From the NCBI GenBank assembly GCA_030062745.1, contig CP099841.1, forward strand, positions 10,045,501 through 10,109,500: DNA of 64,000 bases, given 5' to 3'. This DNA is from Capitulum mitella. Taxonomy: Eukaryota > Arthropoda > Thecostraca > Pollicipedomorpha > Pollicipedidae. The notes beneath the pieces were generated by a model. The model did not search any database. It was not told where the DNA came from and was given only the letters and a program-made list of their open reading frames with translations. Both the position numbers and the translations under genes were made by a program. Shown one piece after another: positions 1 through 10,772 of the stretch. The stretch's first letter is position 1. Each line of letters opens with the position of its first letter.

Positions 1-51
1 GACTGGAGCGCGCGATAGCACGTCAGGCATTGTGTGGTCCGAGCCGCGTTG

Positions 52-402
52 TCAGCTAGCGACAAAACTGTACGCCGTCAGCTTGAGGAGCACGCGCTGC
101 TGACGCGGATTCTCAACACCGACCAGTTGCTTGCTGTTCACAATCGGTACCAGTGGCCGGTGGTCGACCACGACGCTGAACCGCGGAACACCGGCGAGGT
201 ACATGTGGCACTTCTCGCAGGCCCACAGGCACGCGGCAAGTTCAGTCTCGATCACGGCGCACGGCGTCTCCGCGTGTGTCAGGAAACGCCAGCCACAGTG
301 CACTAGGCGCCACGCGTCTCCGTGACGCTGCATCAGGGCGAATTCCCCTTCAGCGAGTCCTGGCAGCATCTGTCTGCAGCACGGCAGGCAGGTGCGGCTC
401 AA
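52..402 (-). pseudogene. Gypsy-type RNase H fragment
   Basis: An open stretch of 116 codons resembles the Ty3/Gypsy RNase H domain and its connection: an AVIETEL-type helix, a CHMYLAG segment and a VVDHRPLVPI strand containing the conserved aspartate. It is the downstream end of the minus-strand retroelement and lacks an integrase within the window. It is out of frame with the RT remains upstream, so no intact polyprotein exists. Confidence 0.8.
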
Positions 403-639
403 AGGTCATCGCCTGTGGCCCAGACAGCACTCGCTTCACGACGATGAAGGCGGCCTCGCGGACGGACGTCCAGCACCAGGTACAGTTTTTCTTCAGCACG
501 CCTCTGGGCGCGACGGCGACATCCGCCAGCTCTGACGAGAACGACCCAGCCGGTTGGCGAATCCCGTGAAGGAACGTGGATCAGTGATGTTCTGAGGTCT
601 TGGGAAGTCGGCGATAGCTCGCAGTTTCTCGCCGTTCGA

Positions 640-1350
640 CGTGCAGCGTTGGCCGTCACCCGGTACCCACAGAACTTCACCTCCTACGGGGCAAACCGAA
701 ACTTGGCTGGGTTGAGAGTAATGCCAGTCTGGCCGCAGTGCCGCACGATCGATGACGTGGACATGACGCTGCCGATAGGTGGCGTCCTATGCCATTATGT
801 CATCGACGATCTTCATTGTGTTTGGGATGCCTCTCAGCGTCTCCTCTCCGTAGGTACATGACGCCGGAAGCACTAAGGCCCGTAGAAATTCCATGCGACC
901 CCATGGGGTCACAGCAGGTGAGGTCCAGACGGTATTCGGCTATCCCAACTTGAAAAGGCCCATCTTGGCGTCGAGCGTCGTGAACGAGCGCCGTCCGGCT
1001 GGCAGGCCGGTCACAGCAGTCTGGGCGGTCCTGGTGGAGTACACCGACCTCTTCGCCTAGGCGTTCAGAGCTGTGAAGTCAACACAAACCCTGACGCCGG
1101 TCGGCTGCTTCGGCACCAGCACCGTGGGGTGACATCATTCAGTCGGATGGTCGACTGGCGCGACGACGCCGCGCGCCGTGAAATCGTCCAGCTGGGTCTT
1201 GATCTCTGCGCGCCGGGTGTACAGAATCGCCCTGGCTGCTGTGACGGCTGCGGGGTGGCAGCGTTTACGTAGTTCGATCTCCGTCGGCTCGCCGACCGTC
1301 GCCCGCGGCATGTTGCGTCCGTCGAACACGCGCGGGAAGTGTGCCACGAT
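640..1350 (-). pseudogene. Gypsy-type reverse transcriptase remnant
   Basis: The N-terminal segment at 1347-1138 carries a FDG...GEPTEIELR pattern typical of the region preceding the RT fingers in K02A2.6-like Gypsy elements. Downstream, a VCVDFTALN box (around 1090-1060), a TTLDAK box (near 975) and a VDDI catalytic box (810-790) can be read, but with in-frame stops (a UGA after HPTE, a TAG after ALNA, others near 950 and 788). The reading frame is broken and nothing functional is expected. Confidence 0.75.
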
Positions 1351-2099
1351 CGCAGCAGCGTGCGCCGCACGTATAGGCTTACGAGGAACGCCGCCAGCCT
1401 GCCACGTCGGCAGTCCACACTTGAGGGCGCCGGTTGGCGGCTTCCGATGCGCCGGTGTCGACTCTCCCGACGCAATCGGGCGACCACCGATACGGCCAGT
1501 AGGTGGTCGTGATCGCCAGTAGATGGCGTGCCGGCTCGACCGATAGGTGACAGCATTTCCGCCGCCAGCGTTTGTCGGCTGCTACCGTGGGGCAGCGCGG
1601 CATCGCGGGCCACCCCCGGTCGGAACGTGCGCATCCTCACAAGGCGGTGGGGCACAGATGACGTCACAAACTGCGCTTGAGCTAGAAGGTTCGGCGGTAG
1701 CAGGCCGAGCGCCACAGAATGAAACCAGCTCAACAGCGTGCTGTCCAGCTTGTCGATCACGAACACGGTGACGTATGCTTGTTGGGAGCCGAGCGTCACA
1801 GCTGCCCAGAACGAGCCCGTCCACGAAAGACGGTGTTGTTCCACAGCCGAAAAACTATCGGCAGATCCTGGTGCCAGGTGGCCAATGACAGACCCAGAGA
1901 GCGGACCACGCCATCCCCCATGATTTTCACCTCCGCTCACGAGTTCGCCGTACATTGGACAACGGCGCTGCCCGCCGAATGGCCCATCCTCACGACGACC
2001 TTCGGAGCCGGTCGAGAGGGTCGTCCAACATACACGTCGGCGACCACGCGCTGCACTCGGCGGCGACGGCTCGCCCATCGTCCGCAGGACCGCGCGCGG

Positions 2100-3106
2100 A
2101 GCCTCGCGTCCGCTGTCCGGCGTGCCGAGGAACGTCGCCGGCACTCGGACGGACAGCTACAAAGTGGCCTTGCACGCCACAGCGTCGACAGGCGGCGTCG
2201 GCGGCGCGGCTCCGCGCCGGCTCGGAGTGCTCTGCCCGGCTGCAGTGCCGGCACCGCTCCTGCCACGGCCGCACACTGGCAGAGGGGCGGGGCTCCGGCC
2301 GGGGAGTGACCTGTGCGTCTGCCGCGCGGCCAACAGCCCCGGCGGCAGTGACACGGCGCTCGCCGGAGCTGGAACCGTCGCAGATGTCGGCACACGTGGA
2401 CCGAGCGTTTTCCGACGCGCGGCAGATGTCGATCGCCTTCTGCAGCGTCCGGCGGGAAGTCTTCAGCATGCAGCGGACGGCTTCTTCATCGCTCGCGCCG
2501 CACACTTCTCCGTCCCGTATTTGGCCATTCACTCAGTGTTGACGGAAACCGCAAAATGCGGCGATCTCTCGCATCGTGCACAGAATGTCGTCAAAACGTT
2601 CGCCAGCCTGCTGGCTCCTAGCGAAAAAATCGCGGCGATCCACAACGATATTTCGCAGGGCCAGCAGGTGACTTTCCACAGCGTCCAACATCTCGGCGCG
2701 GGACCTGTCTTCGGCAACGTCGAGGCCGTAACGAAGCGTCTGGTGCCAGTCTTCGTCAGCAGGCTCAGGAGGGCCGCTCGTTGATCCTTTGGCGGCAGCG
2801 TCACCAGCCCCGTCAGCAACAAGTAAGCGGAGAGTTTTTTCCGCCACACTGCAAACTCGCGAAGGTCGGCGCACGGGTGAAGATGTGGGACCGGGGCGGC
2901 AGACGCCGGCACCTAGGCCGTGCTGCTGGCTGTTGGGCGGCGGCGGCGTCACCGCCGGCCGTGACGGCAGGCGGGGAGGCGGCCGGCTGGGCGGTCATCA
3001 CCCGCTTCATCATGGCGGCGAGGCGATCCTCTCGATCGGCCGAGAACTCCGCTTGTTTAAACAGCAGGTCAGAGGGCCGCTCAATATCCGTTTGTTTTCC
3101 AGCCAT
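2100..3106 (-). pseudogene. Gypsy-type Gag remnant with zinc knuckles
   Basis: The open stretch at 3106-2813 begins with a plausible Gag start (MAGKQTDIER). The capsid-like part (2912-2529) includes a SFDD-like motif (ERFDDILCTMREIA) common in Gypsy Gag. CxxC...H...C pairs at about 2290-2180 look like nucleocapsid knuckles. The segments lie in different frames, so the gene is frameshifted. Two alternative frames overlap across 2530-2950. Confidence 0.7.
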
Positions 3107-4165
3107 GATCCTTCAGCGACAGCCAGGGACGGAGCCAAGGGGCCGGCCGCCCGACCACCGCTCCCCCCGCCAACGGTGCCCCGTGCTAGCCGGCAGCACC
3201 CGCCGGTCGGGACGAGCGGTCGGTGCGTGCCGTTGAGAGGAAGGGTGAATTTTCCCCAAATCCAGGTCTAGCGGCGTAAACGCTTCAAACACGAGAGCGC
3301 ACCACTATCATTTTGTGCTTTTCGTGAGACAGCAGCTAGGTTTACCCCCCCCCCTCCGTCAGCTTCTTGTGGCACGGAATGGGCTCAGCCGACTAGGAAC
3401 ACCCCGGAGGCGGGCCCCAATTATACCTAAGTTTGGCAGTCACCTTTCACAAAAAACGTCACACAAACTTGGTCACTCAGCTTCTTAGATTGGATGAAAT
3501 ACGTGGCTTGGGACCCTGATATGTGAAAATGCACCAATGACGTCCATACAATCGCAACGCAGAATAATGTCAAACCCTCAGATGACTGACACAAACGCTG
3601 ATTGGAGGGGAGGTCAGGCCGTATAGGGACACTACGCAACGAAGTGTCCGGACGTTCAAAGCCGTTATAAACAGCTCCGCTGCGAAACGCCGGCAAGCTC
3701 ACCACCAATCATGCATCAGCCCGCTTTAGGTGGTGCATGACTGGTGGTGCGGCGCACACACTCACTGTATCCCGTGCTGCAATAGCTCAATCCTGCACTG
3801 CCTTGCACGGCGAATAGTCTGTCGTCATTTTTACATCCGAAAATCTGCAGAATATTCCAATGTTAATCGCGCATTCGTCTTTCTTTTGCATTTTGTTGGA
3901 TAATCTGAGGATTCACGTGAGTTAAATCATGCATGACTATGCGGAATGTTAAATGGGGCATCAACTAAAGTTCTTGTAGCTCCTGAGCGTCATTATCGCT
4001 GTGAAAAATGCGCGGCAGTGGCAGTAGCACTGAGACATGATCCGCCCTCCTCCTGACTTTGGCACTGATCGACATCTCAAGCTTCGTGGGGTGATGCGTA
4101 GTTCCGCGAGTAACACGAGGCCAGTTCCCCGTCTGGCCACGATTGGCTGATATGCCGGGTCGGAA
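3107..4165. other. Intergenic, no gene recognised
   Basis: Sequence upstream of the retroelement Gag. Short open frames here (for example 3427-3708, minus) show no family resemblance, no splice context and no repeat structure I recognise. The 5' LTR of the retroelement might be hidden here, but I found no TG...CA pair with a partner copy. Confidence 0.5.
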
Positions 4166-4397
4166 GTAGTCGGAGAGTGAAGCTGGACGCTACCGTAGTC
4201 GGAGAGTGAAGCTGGACGCTACCGTAGTCGGAGAGTGAAGCTGAACGCTACCGTAGTCGGAGAGTGAAGCTGGACCCTACCGTAGTCGGAGAGTGAAGAT
4301 GAACGCTACCGTAGTCGGAGAGTGAAGCTGGACCCTACCGTAGTCGGAGAGTGAAGCTGAACGCTACCGTAGTCGGAGAGTGAAGCTTGACGGTACC
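4166..4397 (+). repeat. 29-bp tandem repeat, eight units
   Basis: Eight head-to-tail units of 29 bp begin with GTAGTCGGAGAGTGAAG and end in CTACC. The first seven differ only at a few positions, and the eighth is divergent near its end. Units 3, 5 and 7 share a GAACGC variant while units 4 and 6 share GGACCC, so the middle of the array behaves as a ~58-bp dimer. No coding meaning is apparent. Confidence 0.95.
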
Positions 4398-5327
4398 TTC
4401 AGTGTGAACTGAAATTATACGAAAACGGCTCGTTGGAAAGACGATGTGTAATAGTTTTCACGAAAGTGCGGGCCTAAAGGAGAGGGGGCGGGGCCCCCCG
4501 GCTCCCCCCATTGGCTGCCCGGGGGCGAGTATGGTGCATTGGCTTAGTTGGCTTAGTTCCTGCAAAAAGAACCGAAACTTCGAAAATGAATAAAGAAGAG
4601 GATGTCCTGACTCTGCAAGTGATACATAAGTCTTCAAAGGTAAGAGCAGTGTGGCAAAACGCAAAAAAACAAGGACATTCCCAAAACGGAGAGCGGGTTT
4701 TCGTTCGTCTGTGTTCTCGACTACACTAGCTTTCATGTAGCTTTCATGTAGATACTATTTGCGAGTAATGGCTAAACGTCCTCTATGGGACATGGACGGA
4801 GATCATATGTTGGTCTGTTGCATGACTTAGCACCAATGAAAGAATAAGACAGCATGCTAATACGGAAAAGGTAGGCACGTGATGGCGAATGCCCAGCACC
4901 GAATCGCGGAAGTCCATGGTAGGAATATAGCCCACGCTCGTATGAAGTAACTGCACTTTATTCCGCCACAGTAAGTCACTATTAGCTTACAAAATGTCAC
5001 ATAGAACCTTTCACGAATTAAAGATGCACCACGTGGCAAGCAGGACATGAGACGACGGGTACGTTTTGCGATGTTTCCACCGTTCAACCGTTTTTCTCAC
5101 TTCGTTCTTTCGACCTGCCGGGGCTTTGCTGGGACGGGTTTCCGTGCGGTTTCTTCCCCTCCTCAGCGGCTCCGGCCTTCCTCCTGGTCCAAGGGGCGCG
5201 CTGTGCCGTCCGCGGTCACCCCATCCTGTCCCTGTTCCTGTCCCTGTCCCGGCGCGTTTGCCGCCACGTGTCCGCGGTTAACGTTAAAGCTTCCGGCCGG
5301 CGGCCGGGCGGCGGCGGTCGGACGGTC
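4398..5327. other. HSP70 3' flank / 3' UTR
   Basis: Non-coding sequence downstream of the minus-strand HSP70 stop codon. The 3' UTR probably runs from 5327 to about 4940, ending near the AATAAA at 4962-4957. The rest, down to 4398, holds no recognisable gene. Short open frames are present but none resembles a known protein. Confidence 0.5.
4957..4962 (-). terminator. Candidate HSP70 polyadenylation signal (AATAAA)
   Basis: Canonical AATAAA on the minus strand, about 370 nt downstream of the HSP70 stop codon. This gives a 3' UTR length normal for an inducible HSP70. It is the first canonical hexamer I found on that strand after the stop. Confidence 0.55.
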
Positions 5328-7205
5328 CTAGTCGGTCTCCTCGACGGTGGGACCCTGGCCGCCGCCGCCGCCCTGCGCCATCTTGACCATCACCGGCCGA
5401 CACTTGTCCTGCAGCTCCTTGTACTGGTGCTCGAACTCGTCCTTCTCGGCCAGCGAGTTCTCGTCCAGCCACTTGAGCGTGGCGGCCACGGCGTCCTTGA
5501 CCACCTGGCGGTCGTCGTCGCTGACCTTGGCCCCCGGCTCCTCCACCGCTTGACGCACCGAGAACGCGTACGTCTCCAGCTGGTTGCGCGCCGCGACGCG
5601 TTCGCGCTGCTTTTCGTCCTCCTCGCGGTACTTCTCGGCCTCAGCCAGCATCCGCTCGATCTCGGCCTTGCTCAGGCGGCCCTTGTCGTTGGTGATGGTG
5701 ATCTTGTTGGTGCGGCCGGTCGACTTGTCCTCGGCCGACACGTTCAGGATGCCGTTGGAGTCGACGTCGAAGGTGACCTCGATCTGGGGCACGCCGCGCG
5801 GCGACGGCGGGATGCCCGTCAGTTCGAACCTGCCCAGCAGGTTGTTGTCCTTGGTCATGGCGCGCTCGCCCTCGTACACCTGGATGCTGACGGCCGGCTG
5901 ATTGTCAGAGTACGTGGTGAACGTCTGCTGCTGCTTGCACGGAATGCGGCTGTTGCGCTCGATCAGCTTGGTCATGACGCCGCCGGCCGTCTCGATGCCG
6001 AGAGAAAGCGGCGCCACGTCCACGAGCAGCACGTCCTGGATGGCCGAGCTAGTATCGCCAGACAGAATGGCCGCCTGCACGGCCGCGCCGTACGCCACCG
6101 CCTCGTCCGGGTTGATGCTCAGGTTCAGCTGCTTGCCGTTGAAGAAGTCCTGCAGCAGCTTCTGGATCTTGGGGATGCGAGTGGAGCCTCCGACCATGAC
6201 GATCTCGTGGATGCTGCCCTTGTCCATCTTGGCGTCCCGCAGCGCCTTCTCCACCGGCTCCAGGGTGCTGCGGAACAGCTCGCTGTTGAGCTCCTCGAAG
6301 CGGGCGCGCGTCACCTTTGTGTAGAAGTCGATTCCCTCGTACAGCGCGTCGATCTCGATGTTGGCCTCGGTGCTGCTGGACAGGGTGCGCTTGGCGCGCT
6401 CGCAGGCGGTCCTCAGGCGCCGTATGGCCCGCGCGTTGCCTGACATGTCCTTCTTGTGCTTGCGCTTGAACTCGTCGACCAGGTGGTGGACGAGCTTGTT
6501 GTCGAAATCCTCGCCGCCGAGGTGGGTGTCTCCGGCCGTCGAGCGCACCTCAAACATGGAGCCTTCCGCGATCGCCAGGATCGAGACGTCGAACGTGCCG
6601 CCGCCCAGGTCGTAGATCAGCACGTTTTTCTCGCCGCTCAGCTTCTTGTCGAGCCCGTAGGCCAGCGCGGCCGCTGTCGGCTCGTTGATGATGCGAATGA
6701 CGTTGAGGCCGGTAATCAAGCCGGCGTCCTTGGTGGCCTGACGCTGCGAGTCGTTGAAGTACGCCGGCACCGTGATGACGGCGTCCTTGATGCTCTTCCC
6801 CAGGTAGGCCTCGGCCGTCTCCTTCATCTTGGTGAGGACCATGGAACTGATCTCCTCCGGGGTGAACTTTTTGATCTCGCCCTTGTACTCGACCTGGATC
6901 GCGGGCTTGCCGCCGTCGTTGATGACCGTGAAAGGCCAGTTCTTCATGTCCTGTTGGATCTTCGGATCGTCGAAGCGCCGACCGATCAGACGTTTGGCGT
7001 CAAACACGGTGTTCTTGGGGTTCATCGCCACCTGGCCTTTCGCTGCGTCTCCGATGAGCCGCTCCGTGTCGGTGAAGGCCACGTAGCTGGGCGTGGTCCT
7101 GTTGCCCTGGTCATTGGCAATGATCTCCACCTTGCCGTGCTGGAACACGCCCACACAGGAGTAGGTCGTGCCCAGGTCGATGCCGATGGCCGTTGACTTC
7201 GCCAT
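5328..7205 (-). CDS. HSP70: Heat shock protein 70, cytosolic inducible type, intronless
   Basis: ATP-dependent chaperone of the cytosol and nucleus. The 625-aa protein is full length: nucleotide-binding domain with IDLGTTYS (about 8-15), [14 protein letters not shown] (about 195-208) and [17 protein letters not shown] (about 333-349); the [11 protein letters not shown] linker and start of the substrate-binding domain (about 388-398); then the helical lid. I place the start at the ATG at 7205-7203 (MAKSTAIG); the open frame extends three codons further upstream but begins there with TTG, not ATG. There is no intron, as expected of stress-inducible HSP70 genes. The tail after a short Gly/Gln-rich linker reads PTVEETD rather than the canonical EEVD that binds TPR co-chaperones. 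No GGMP repeats are present. TATA-like, HSE-like, CCAAT and CRE sites lie just upstream. Confidence 0.97.
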   Translation of the reverse strand: MAKSTAIGIDLGTTYSCVGVFQHGKVEIIANDQGNRTTPSYVAFTDTERLIGDAAKGQVAMNPKNTVFDAKRLIGRRFDDPKIQQDMKNWPFTVINDGGKPAIQVEYKGEIKKFTPEEISSMVLTKMKETAEAYLGKSIKDAVITVPAYFNDSQRQATKDAGLITGLNVIRIINEPTAAALAYGLDKKLSGEKNVLIYDLGGGTFDVSILAIAEGSMFEVRSTAGDTHLGGEDFDNKLVHHLVDEFKRKHKKDMSGNARAIRRLRTACERAKRTLSSSTEANIEIDALYEGIDFYTKVTRARFEELNSELFRSTLEPVEKALRDAKMDKGSIHEIVMVGGSTRIPKIQKLLQDFFNGKQLNLSINPDEAVAYGAAVQAAILSGDTSSAIQDVLLVDVAPLSLGIETAGGVMTKLIERNSRIPCKQQQTFTTYSDNQPAVSIQVYEGERAMTKDNNLLGRFELTGIPPSPRGVPQIEVTFDVDSNGILNVSAEDKSTGRTNKITITNDKGRLSKAEIERMLAEAEKYREEDEKQRERVAARNQLETYAFSVRQAVEEPGAKVSDDDRQVVKDAVAATLKWLDENSLAEKDEFEHQYKELQDKCRPVMVKMAQGGGGGQGPTVEETD

Positions 7206-7356
7206 GTCGAACAATGGAGCAGACTGTGGCCGCTCGGCGGATGCGGACAGCGGGGCGGACGCCGATGAGAACGCGGCACACGGCTCGACGGCAGCCGGAC
7301 GCCACCGACGCCAGGTAGGTCACCGCTCACTGACGGCCGCCGGCGCCAGGTGCCGA

Positions 7357-7363
7357 CTTATAA
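7357..7363 (-). promoter_or_regulatory. TATA-like box of HSP70
   Basis: TTATAAG on the minus strand about 150 nt upstream of the HSP70 ATG. This would put the transcription start near 7330 and leave a 5' leader of about 120 nt. Position and sequence fit a TATA box; the start site itself is inferred. Confidence 0.55.
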
Positions 7364-7396
7364 CCGGCGCGCGTCGCATCGGGACCGACGCCAGGC

Positions 7397-7409
7397 TTCC
7401 AGCAGCTTC
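7397..7409 (-). promoter_or_regulatory. Imperfect heat-shock element
   Basis: On the minus strand this reads GAA-GC-TGC-TG-GAA, matching the GAAnnTTCnnGAA heat-shock element except for one base in the middle unit. It sits about 35 nt upstream of the TATA-like box, where HSF binding sites of HSP70 promoters commonly lie. Confidence 0.45.
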
Positions 7410-7414
7410 CCGCG

Positions 7415-7472
7415 TGACGTCACCGGCCTGCAGGGACGCGGCGATTGGCCGCCGCGCGGCCGGGTGACGTCA
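7415..7472 (-). promoter_or_regulatory. Paired CRE palindromes flanking a CCAAT box
   Basis: Two perfect CRE palindromes (TGACGTCA) lie at 7415-7422 and 7465-7472, exactly 50 bp apart. A CCAAT motif (minus strand, about 7443-7448) lies between them. All are upstream of the HSP70 TATA-like box and point to CREB/ATF- and NF-Y-type input in addition to HSF. Binding is inferred from motif match only. Confidence 0.5.
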
Positions 7473-7479
7473 CAGGCGG

Positions 7480-9665
7480 ACCGGGCGGCGAGGGCGGTCT
7501 ATTTCAGTCGAGTGAATAACACGTTTGCTTTAGGCGAGGCGTGCCAAGAGCAGCGTGCCTGCCGCTTTTTCGACAGCCCGCTCGATCGTCCGTCTGGGCA
7601 GATTCAGGTCTGACCGAACCGGATCTGGAGAATTCCGCAGTCGCGGCGCCCACCGACGGCCGGTACTCCCAGACCTGGCCGGTCTCTATCGTTCACAGCG
7701 TCCCGGTACGGCGGGCCGCAGCTGCCGAATGTTCGGCGGCCGTAAAACGCGGGCGGCGGTGTGGTGCGCATTGTCTAAGGCGGACCTCTGTAGTGTGAAA
7801 GGGCGTCATGAAACTGACGGCAAAAAACCGCGCGTTGCCGACCAATTTTGCGTAATCTTTCCCTCTGCCGTTAGTTAACAGGCATGAAACACGAGCGAAC
7901 AAGCACGATAAACCGCTCGTAATGGCCACCAAATGATGCAGGAGCCATTCTGCAGTTAACCCTCGTACGGCCGGGAGAACCCGCCCCCCTGCCCCCTTAA
8001 CGCTTTCCGAGTGAATCCCCAAAAAATGAAAATAAAAATAAAAAATGGCGGCGCGCAGCGCCGCGAAATTTTCAGTACCATTTTCACCTGTTTTCATCCC
8101 GTACGCAAATCTGAAGTTCCAAATAGGTTGGGTCCCTGGACCGAGGTCAGTTAAAGTGGCCAGCCTTTGCAGGAGTGACAGAATGCAGTAAAAATAACAA
8201 CCTGCATATTTCGGATTTTCAGGAAAATCGAAGGTCAATGACTTGAGGTCAGGCCACTGTCTGACACTTCTCGGGATCTGACCTAAATTTAGGGGATTTT
8301 TACGGTGTTTTCATGTTCAGATATTGTCAAAAACATGGCCAATGACACACGCTACCATCATATTACCAGAACACGCGTAACCCTGGCTCAGGTTATGACC
8401 CCGGTATCGGTACCTGTTTCTGCAACACAAAATTTCCATTAAAGCAAAACTGGCAGACTGGAAATAATAGTTTCTGGTTTTCTACGAGAGAACTAGACGA
8501 TGAAATCAAATTTAGCCAAAAAAAGGCCTATCCCACACCCTAAGCCAAAATAAGGCCACCTGAAGTCACCAAAACTCAATGACCTCTGATAACCTCACCT
8601 GACACATGTTGACCTTCAGGGCAGTGACAAAAGCTTATGAAGTGTTTTACCATTTCACATTCATCATCTGCGACCCAACTCGTTACTACACCTAACTTAA
8701 ACTAAACTAAGTGTCAGTCGAGACGCGATGCATCATAATAGCAACGCTAACTTGCATGCAGTCAAGTCGTGGCTTGACCAGACCTGACTGATTACATGGG
8801 TCATTTGTAGTGCAGAGAATTTTAAAAAAAAAAAACGGCACCCCGATTCATAACTATTGTTGGATGATTCTAAATACACCAAAGTTTGACAGTGGTATCT
8901 CTTTTACTGAGATTTTCTTTATGACTGCGTTGTGTTTTTTTCTTAATCTTAATGCAAGGTCGGATACTTAACGCGTCTTTTTATTACATTTGAATCCCTC
9001 TTAACAACACCGTTTAACTATCTTAACGTTTCTTTTTTTAATCTCTCTCTTCCTTTCGTATTTTTCTGGCCATAAATTACGCGCTTCACGCACTAACACA
9101 ATTTACGCTTCTCAACAACTTCCGTTGTGTGTATGATATGTATGGCGAGTTTCAACGGCGTAAATGAAATGGTTCTCAAATGTCAGTTCATTATTAAAAA
9201 CGTTTTTTTCACTCGTCTTAATAATTTGTAAATGTGATGCGCAATAAAAGCGCTAAAAACGAAATTTCGCTTCTGACCACCATTTCGTTTTTATTCGCAG
9301 CCGTTTCCGTAGTTATTGTTGTGGAAGCGACAACCCTTTGCAAAGCTGAATGGTATCATTCTCATTACGCTGTTTTGGATACCGAGCATATCTTGGTCGA
9401 TCTGCGAGAAGGCACTTTACGCAAAACTTGACATGAAAACCGGAGCCTTCGGACACTCCAAAAGGCAATTCCGACTTAATTCAACTATAGAGAAACTCCA
9501 GCAAAGACTAGAATACCGGAATGGGGCAACAGATTCAGGTATCACGGCTGTTTGCGTAACCTTGACGCAAAATTTTCGGAGTTTGCATCTTTTGGTACTG
9601 TTGAAGGATCCGGTTTTCGCGGAAAGCTCAACGCAGAATGACTCCTCGCGGATTGACCATGGTAT
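7480..9665. other. Gene-poor AT-rich stretch with one TTAACCC terminus
   Basis: No gene recognised. At 7956 a TTAACCCTCG sequence resembles the ends of the TTAA-flanked elements found elsewhere in the window, and AGGTCA motifs follow at about 8231-8258. I could not find its other end. The remainder (8300-9665) is AT-rich, with poly-T and poly-A runs and short random open frames. Confidence 0.4.
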
Positions 9666-9891
9666 CAGGGGTGTCGATTTGTATTCTTTTGAGAGGGCCC
9701 TGGCCCACCCATTGTTGGTTTGGGCCTCCAATGTTGTTTTGGGCTCCCCAATATTTTCCGCCGGTTTTAAAGGGAAATGAGTAATAATAGCGAAAGTACG
9801 GCCACAATAGATCAAGGATAGACAGAAAGTAAAGAACAAAGTCTAAACCGATGTATTCACCAATCGTTCTATCTTATAACTAAATATATAT

Positions 9892-9950
<59 letters not shown>

Positions 9951-10130
9951 TATATGCATGGAAATAAAGACAGTTTATTATGTCATGAATAGTAACAAAA
10001 AATAATAAATTTCCGTTGGTCAAAATAAAGTGGGCTAAATCCGTTGAGAAACCCACATTTGGGGAAGGCTAGGATGTCGGCCCCTCGGCTCGCCCCTCCC
10101 CCCAATCATTTAAAGAAATCGACACCTCTG
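9666..10130. mobile_element. hAT-like MITE, copy A, with TA-microsatellite core
   Basis: The termini match as inverted repeats: the left end starts CAGGGGTGTCGATTT and the right end ends AAATCGACACCTCTG. An 8-bp target duplication flanks it, CATGGTAT on the left and CATGATAT on the right (7 of 8 identical). CAGGG termini with an 8-bp duplication are typical of hAT elements. A (TA)n tract at about 9901-9946 forms the centre. There is no transposase, so the element is non-autonomous. It is homologous to the ends of the larger copy at 19357-20851. Confidence 0.75.
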
Positions 10131-10482
10131 CATGATATCCAACACAAGGCAATGAGAATGGTGCCATTCAGCTGTGCAAAAGGTCGGCTGCTTTCACAAC
10201 ATTAACTATAGAAACGGTTGTGCAAAAACGAAATTGTTACCAAAAGGAAACTCTCGGTATAGGACACCTTCATTGCTCGTGAGACTGATGAAAAATCAAG
10301 GCAAGTGCAAAAAGATGTTATCTTAATAATCAGCCGCCGTTTTAGAACCATTTCATCTACGTCTCTGGAACTTAGCAAATATATCATATACAAAATTGAG
10401 ATACTTGTGAGATACTTAATGAGAACCGTTTCATCTACGTCTTTGAAACTTAGCAAATATATGATACACTGAATTGAGATAC

Positions 10483-10765
10483 TACCAAGGACGTAGCCAA
10501 GGGGGGCATGGGGGCCATGCTCCCCCCTGAGCCAGGTGGTCTACACTAGATACATGGCGATTTCGCATGAATACGTAATAATGATAATATATATGTTTCA
10601 AAAGCAAACATTATATGTCTTCCTGTGCATGAAATATGAGATAAGTTGTCTAAAATTGCCGCCTTTTCTTGTAAATTTCGTCATATGCCTGTGGCATATG
10701 AAAAAATTTGACATTTGGTCCCACCTCCCTGAGGAAAATCCTGGCTACGTGCCTGGATACTACTG
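10483..10765 (+). mobile_element. MITE-like element with ACGTAGCCA terminal repeats, copy A
   Basis: The left end reads TACCAAGGACGTAGCCAAGG, and the reverse complement of the right end reads TATCCAGGCACGTAGCCAGG, giving imperfect terminal inverted repeats. A near-palindrome lies at about 10681-10700 (CATATGCC-TGT-GGCATATG). A second copy occurs in reverse orientation at about 21618-21893. No coding capacity. Target duplication not certain. Confidence 0.6.
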
Positions 10766-10772
10766 TGAACGT

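Larger units (their letters stand above)
1..3106 (-). mobile_element. Decayed Ty3/Gypsy-like LTR retrotransposon, truncated at window edge
   Basis: Reading on the minus strand, the order is Gag (about 3106 to 2100), reverse transcriptase (about 1350 to 640) and RNase H (about 402 to 52), the gag-pol order of Ty3/Gypsy elements. Gag shows a capsid-like stretch near 2530-2790 and two CCHC-like zinc knuckles near 2290-2180. The RT start region (1347-1138) resembles the Gypsy RT N-terminus, and a VDDI catalytic box reads at about 810-790. Stop codons and frame changes interrupt every part, including a UGA just inside RT near 1135 and a TAG near 1060, so this is a dead copy. The element continues beyond base 1. 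I could not find a convincing LTR or primer-binding site upstream of Gag (3107-3420). Confidence 0.8.

Noticed and set aside
5268-7196. Long plus-strand open frames opposite HSP70 (391 and 246 codons)
   Set aside because: Antisense open frames are a known by-product of the codon usage of GC-rich HSP70 genes; the sense strand encodes a complete conserved protein.
7203-7214. HSP70 start three codons upstream (MFDMAKS)
   Set aside because: That first codon is TTG on the minus strand; the first ATG, giving MAKSTAIG, is the family-typical start.
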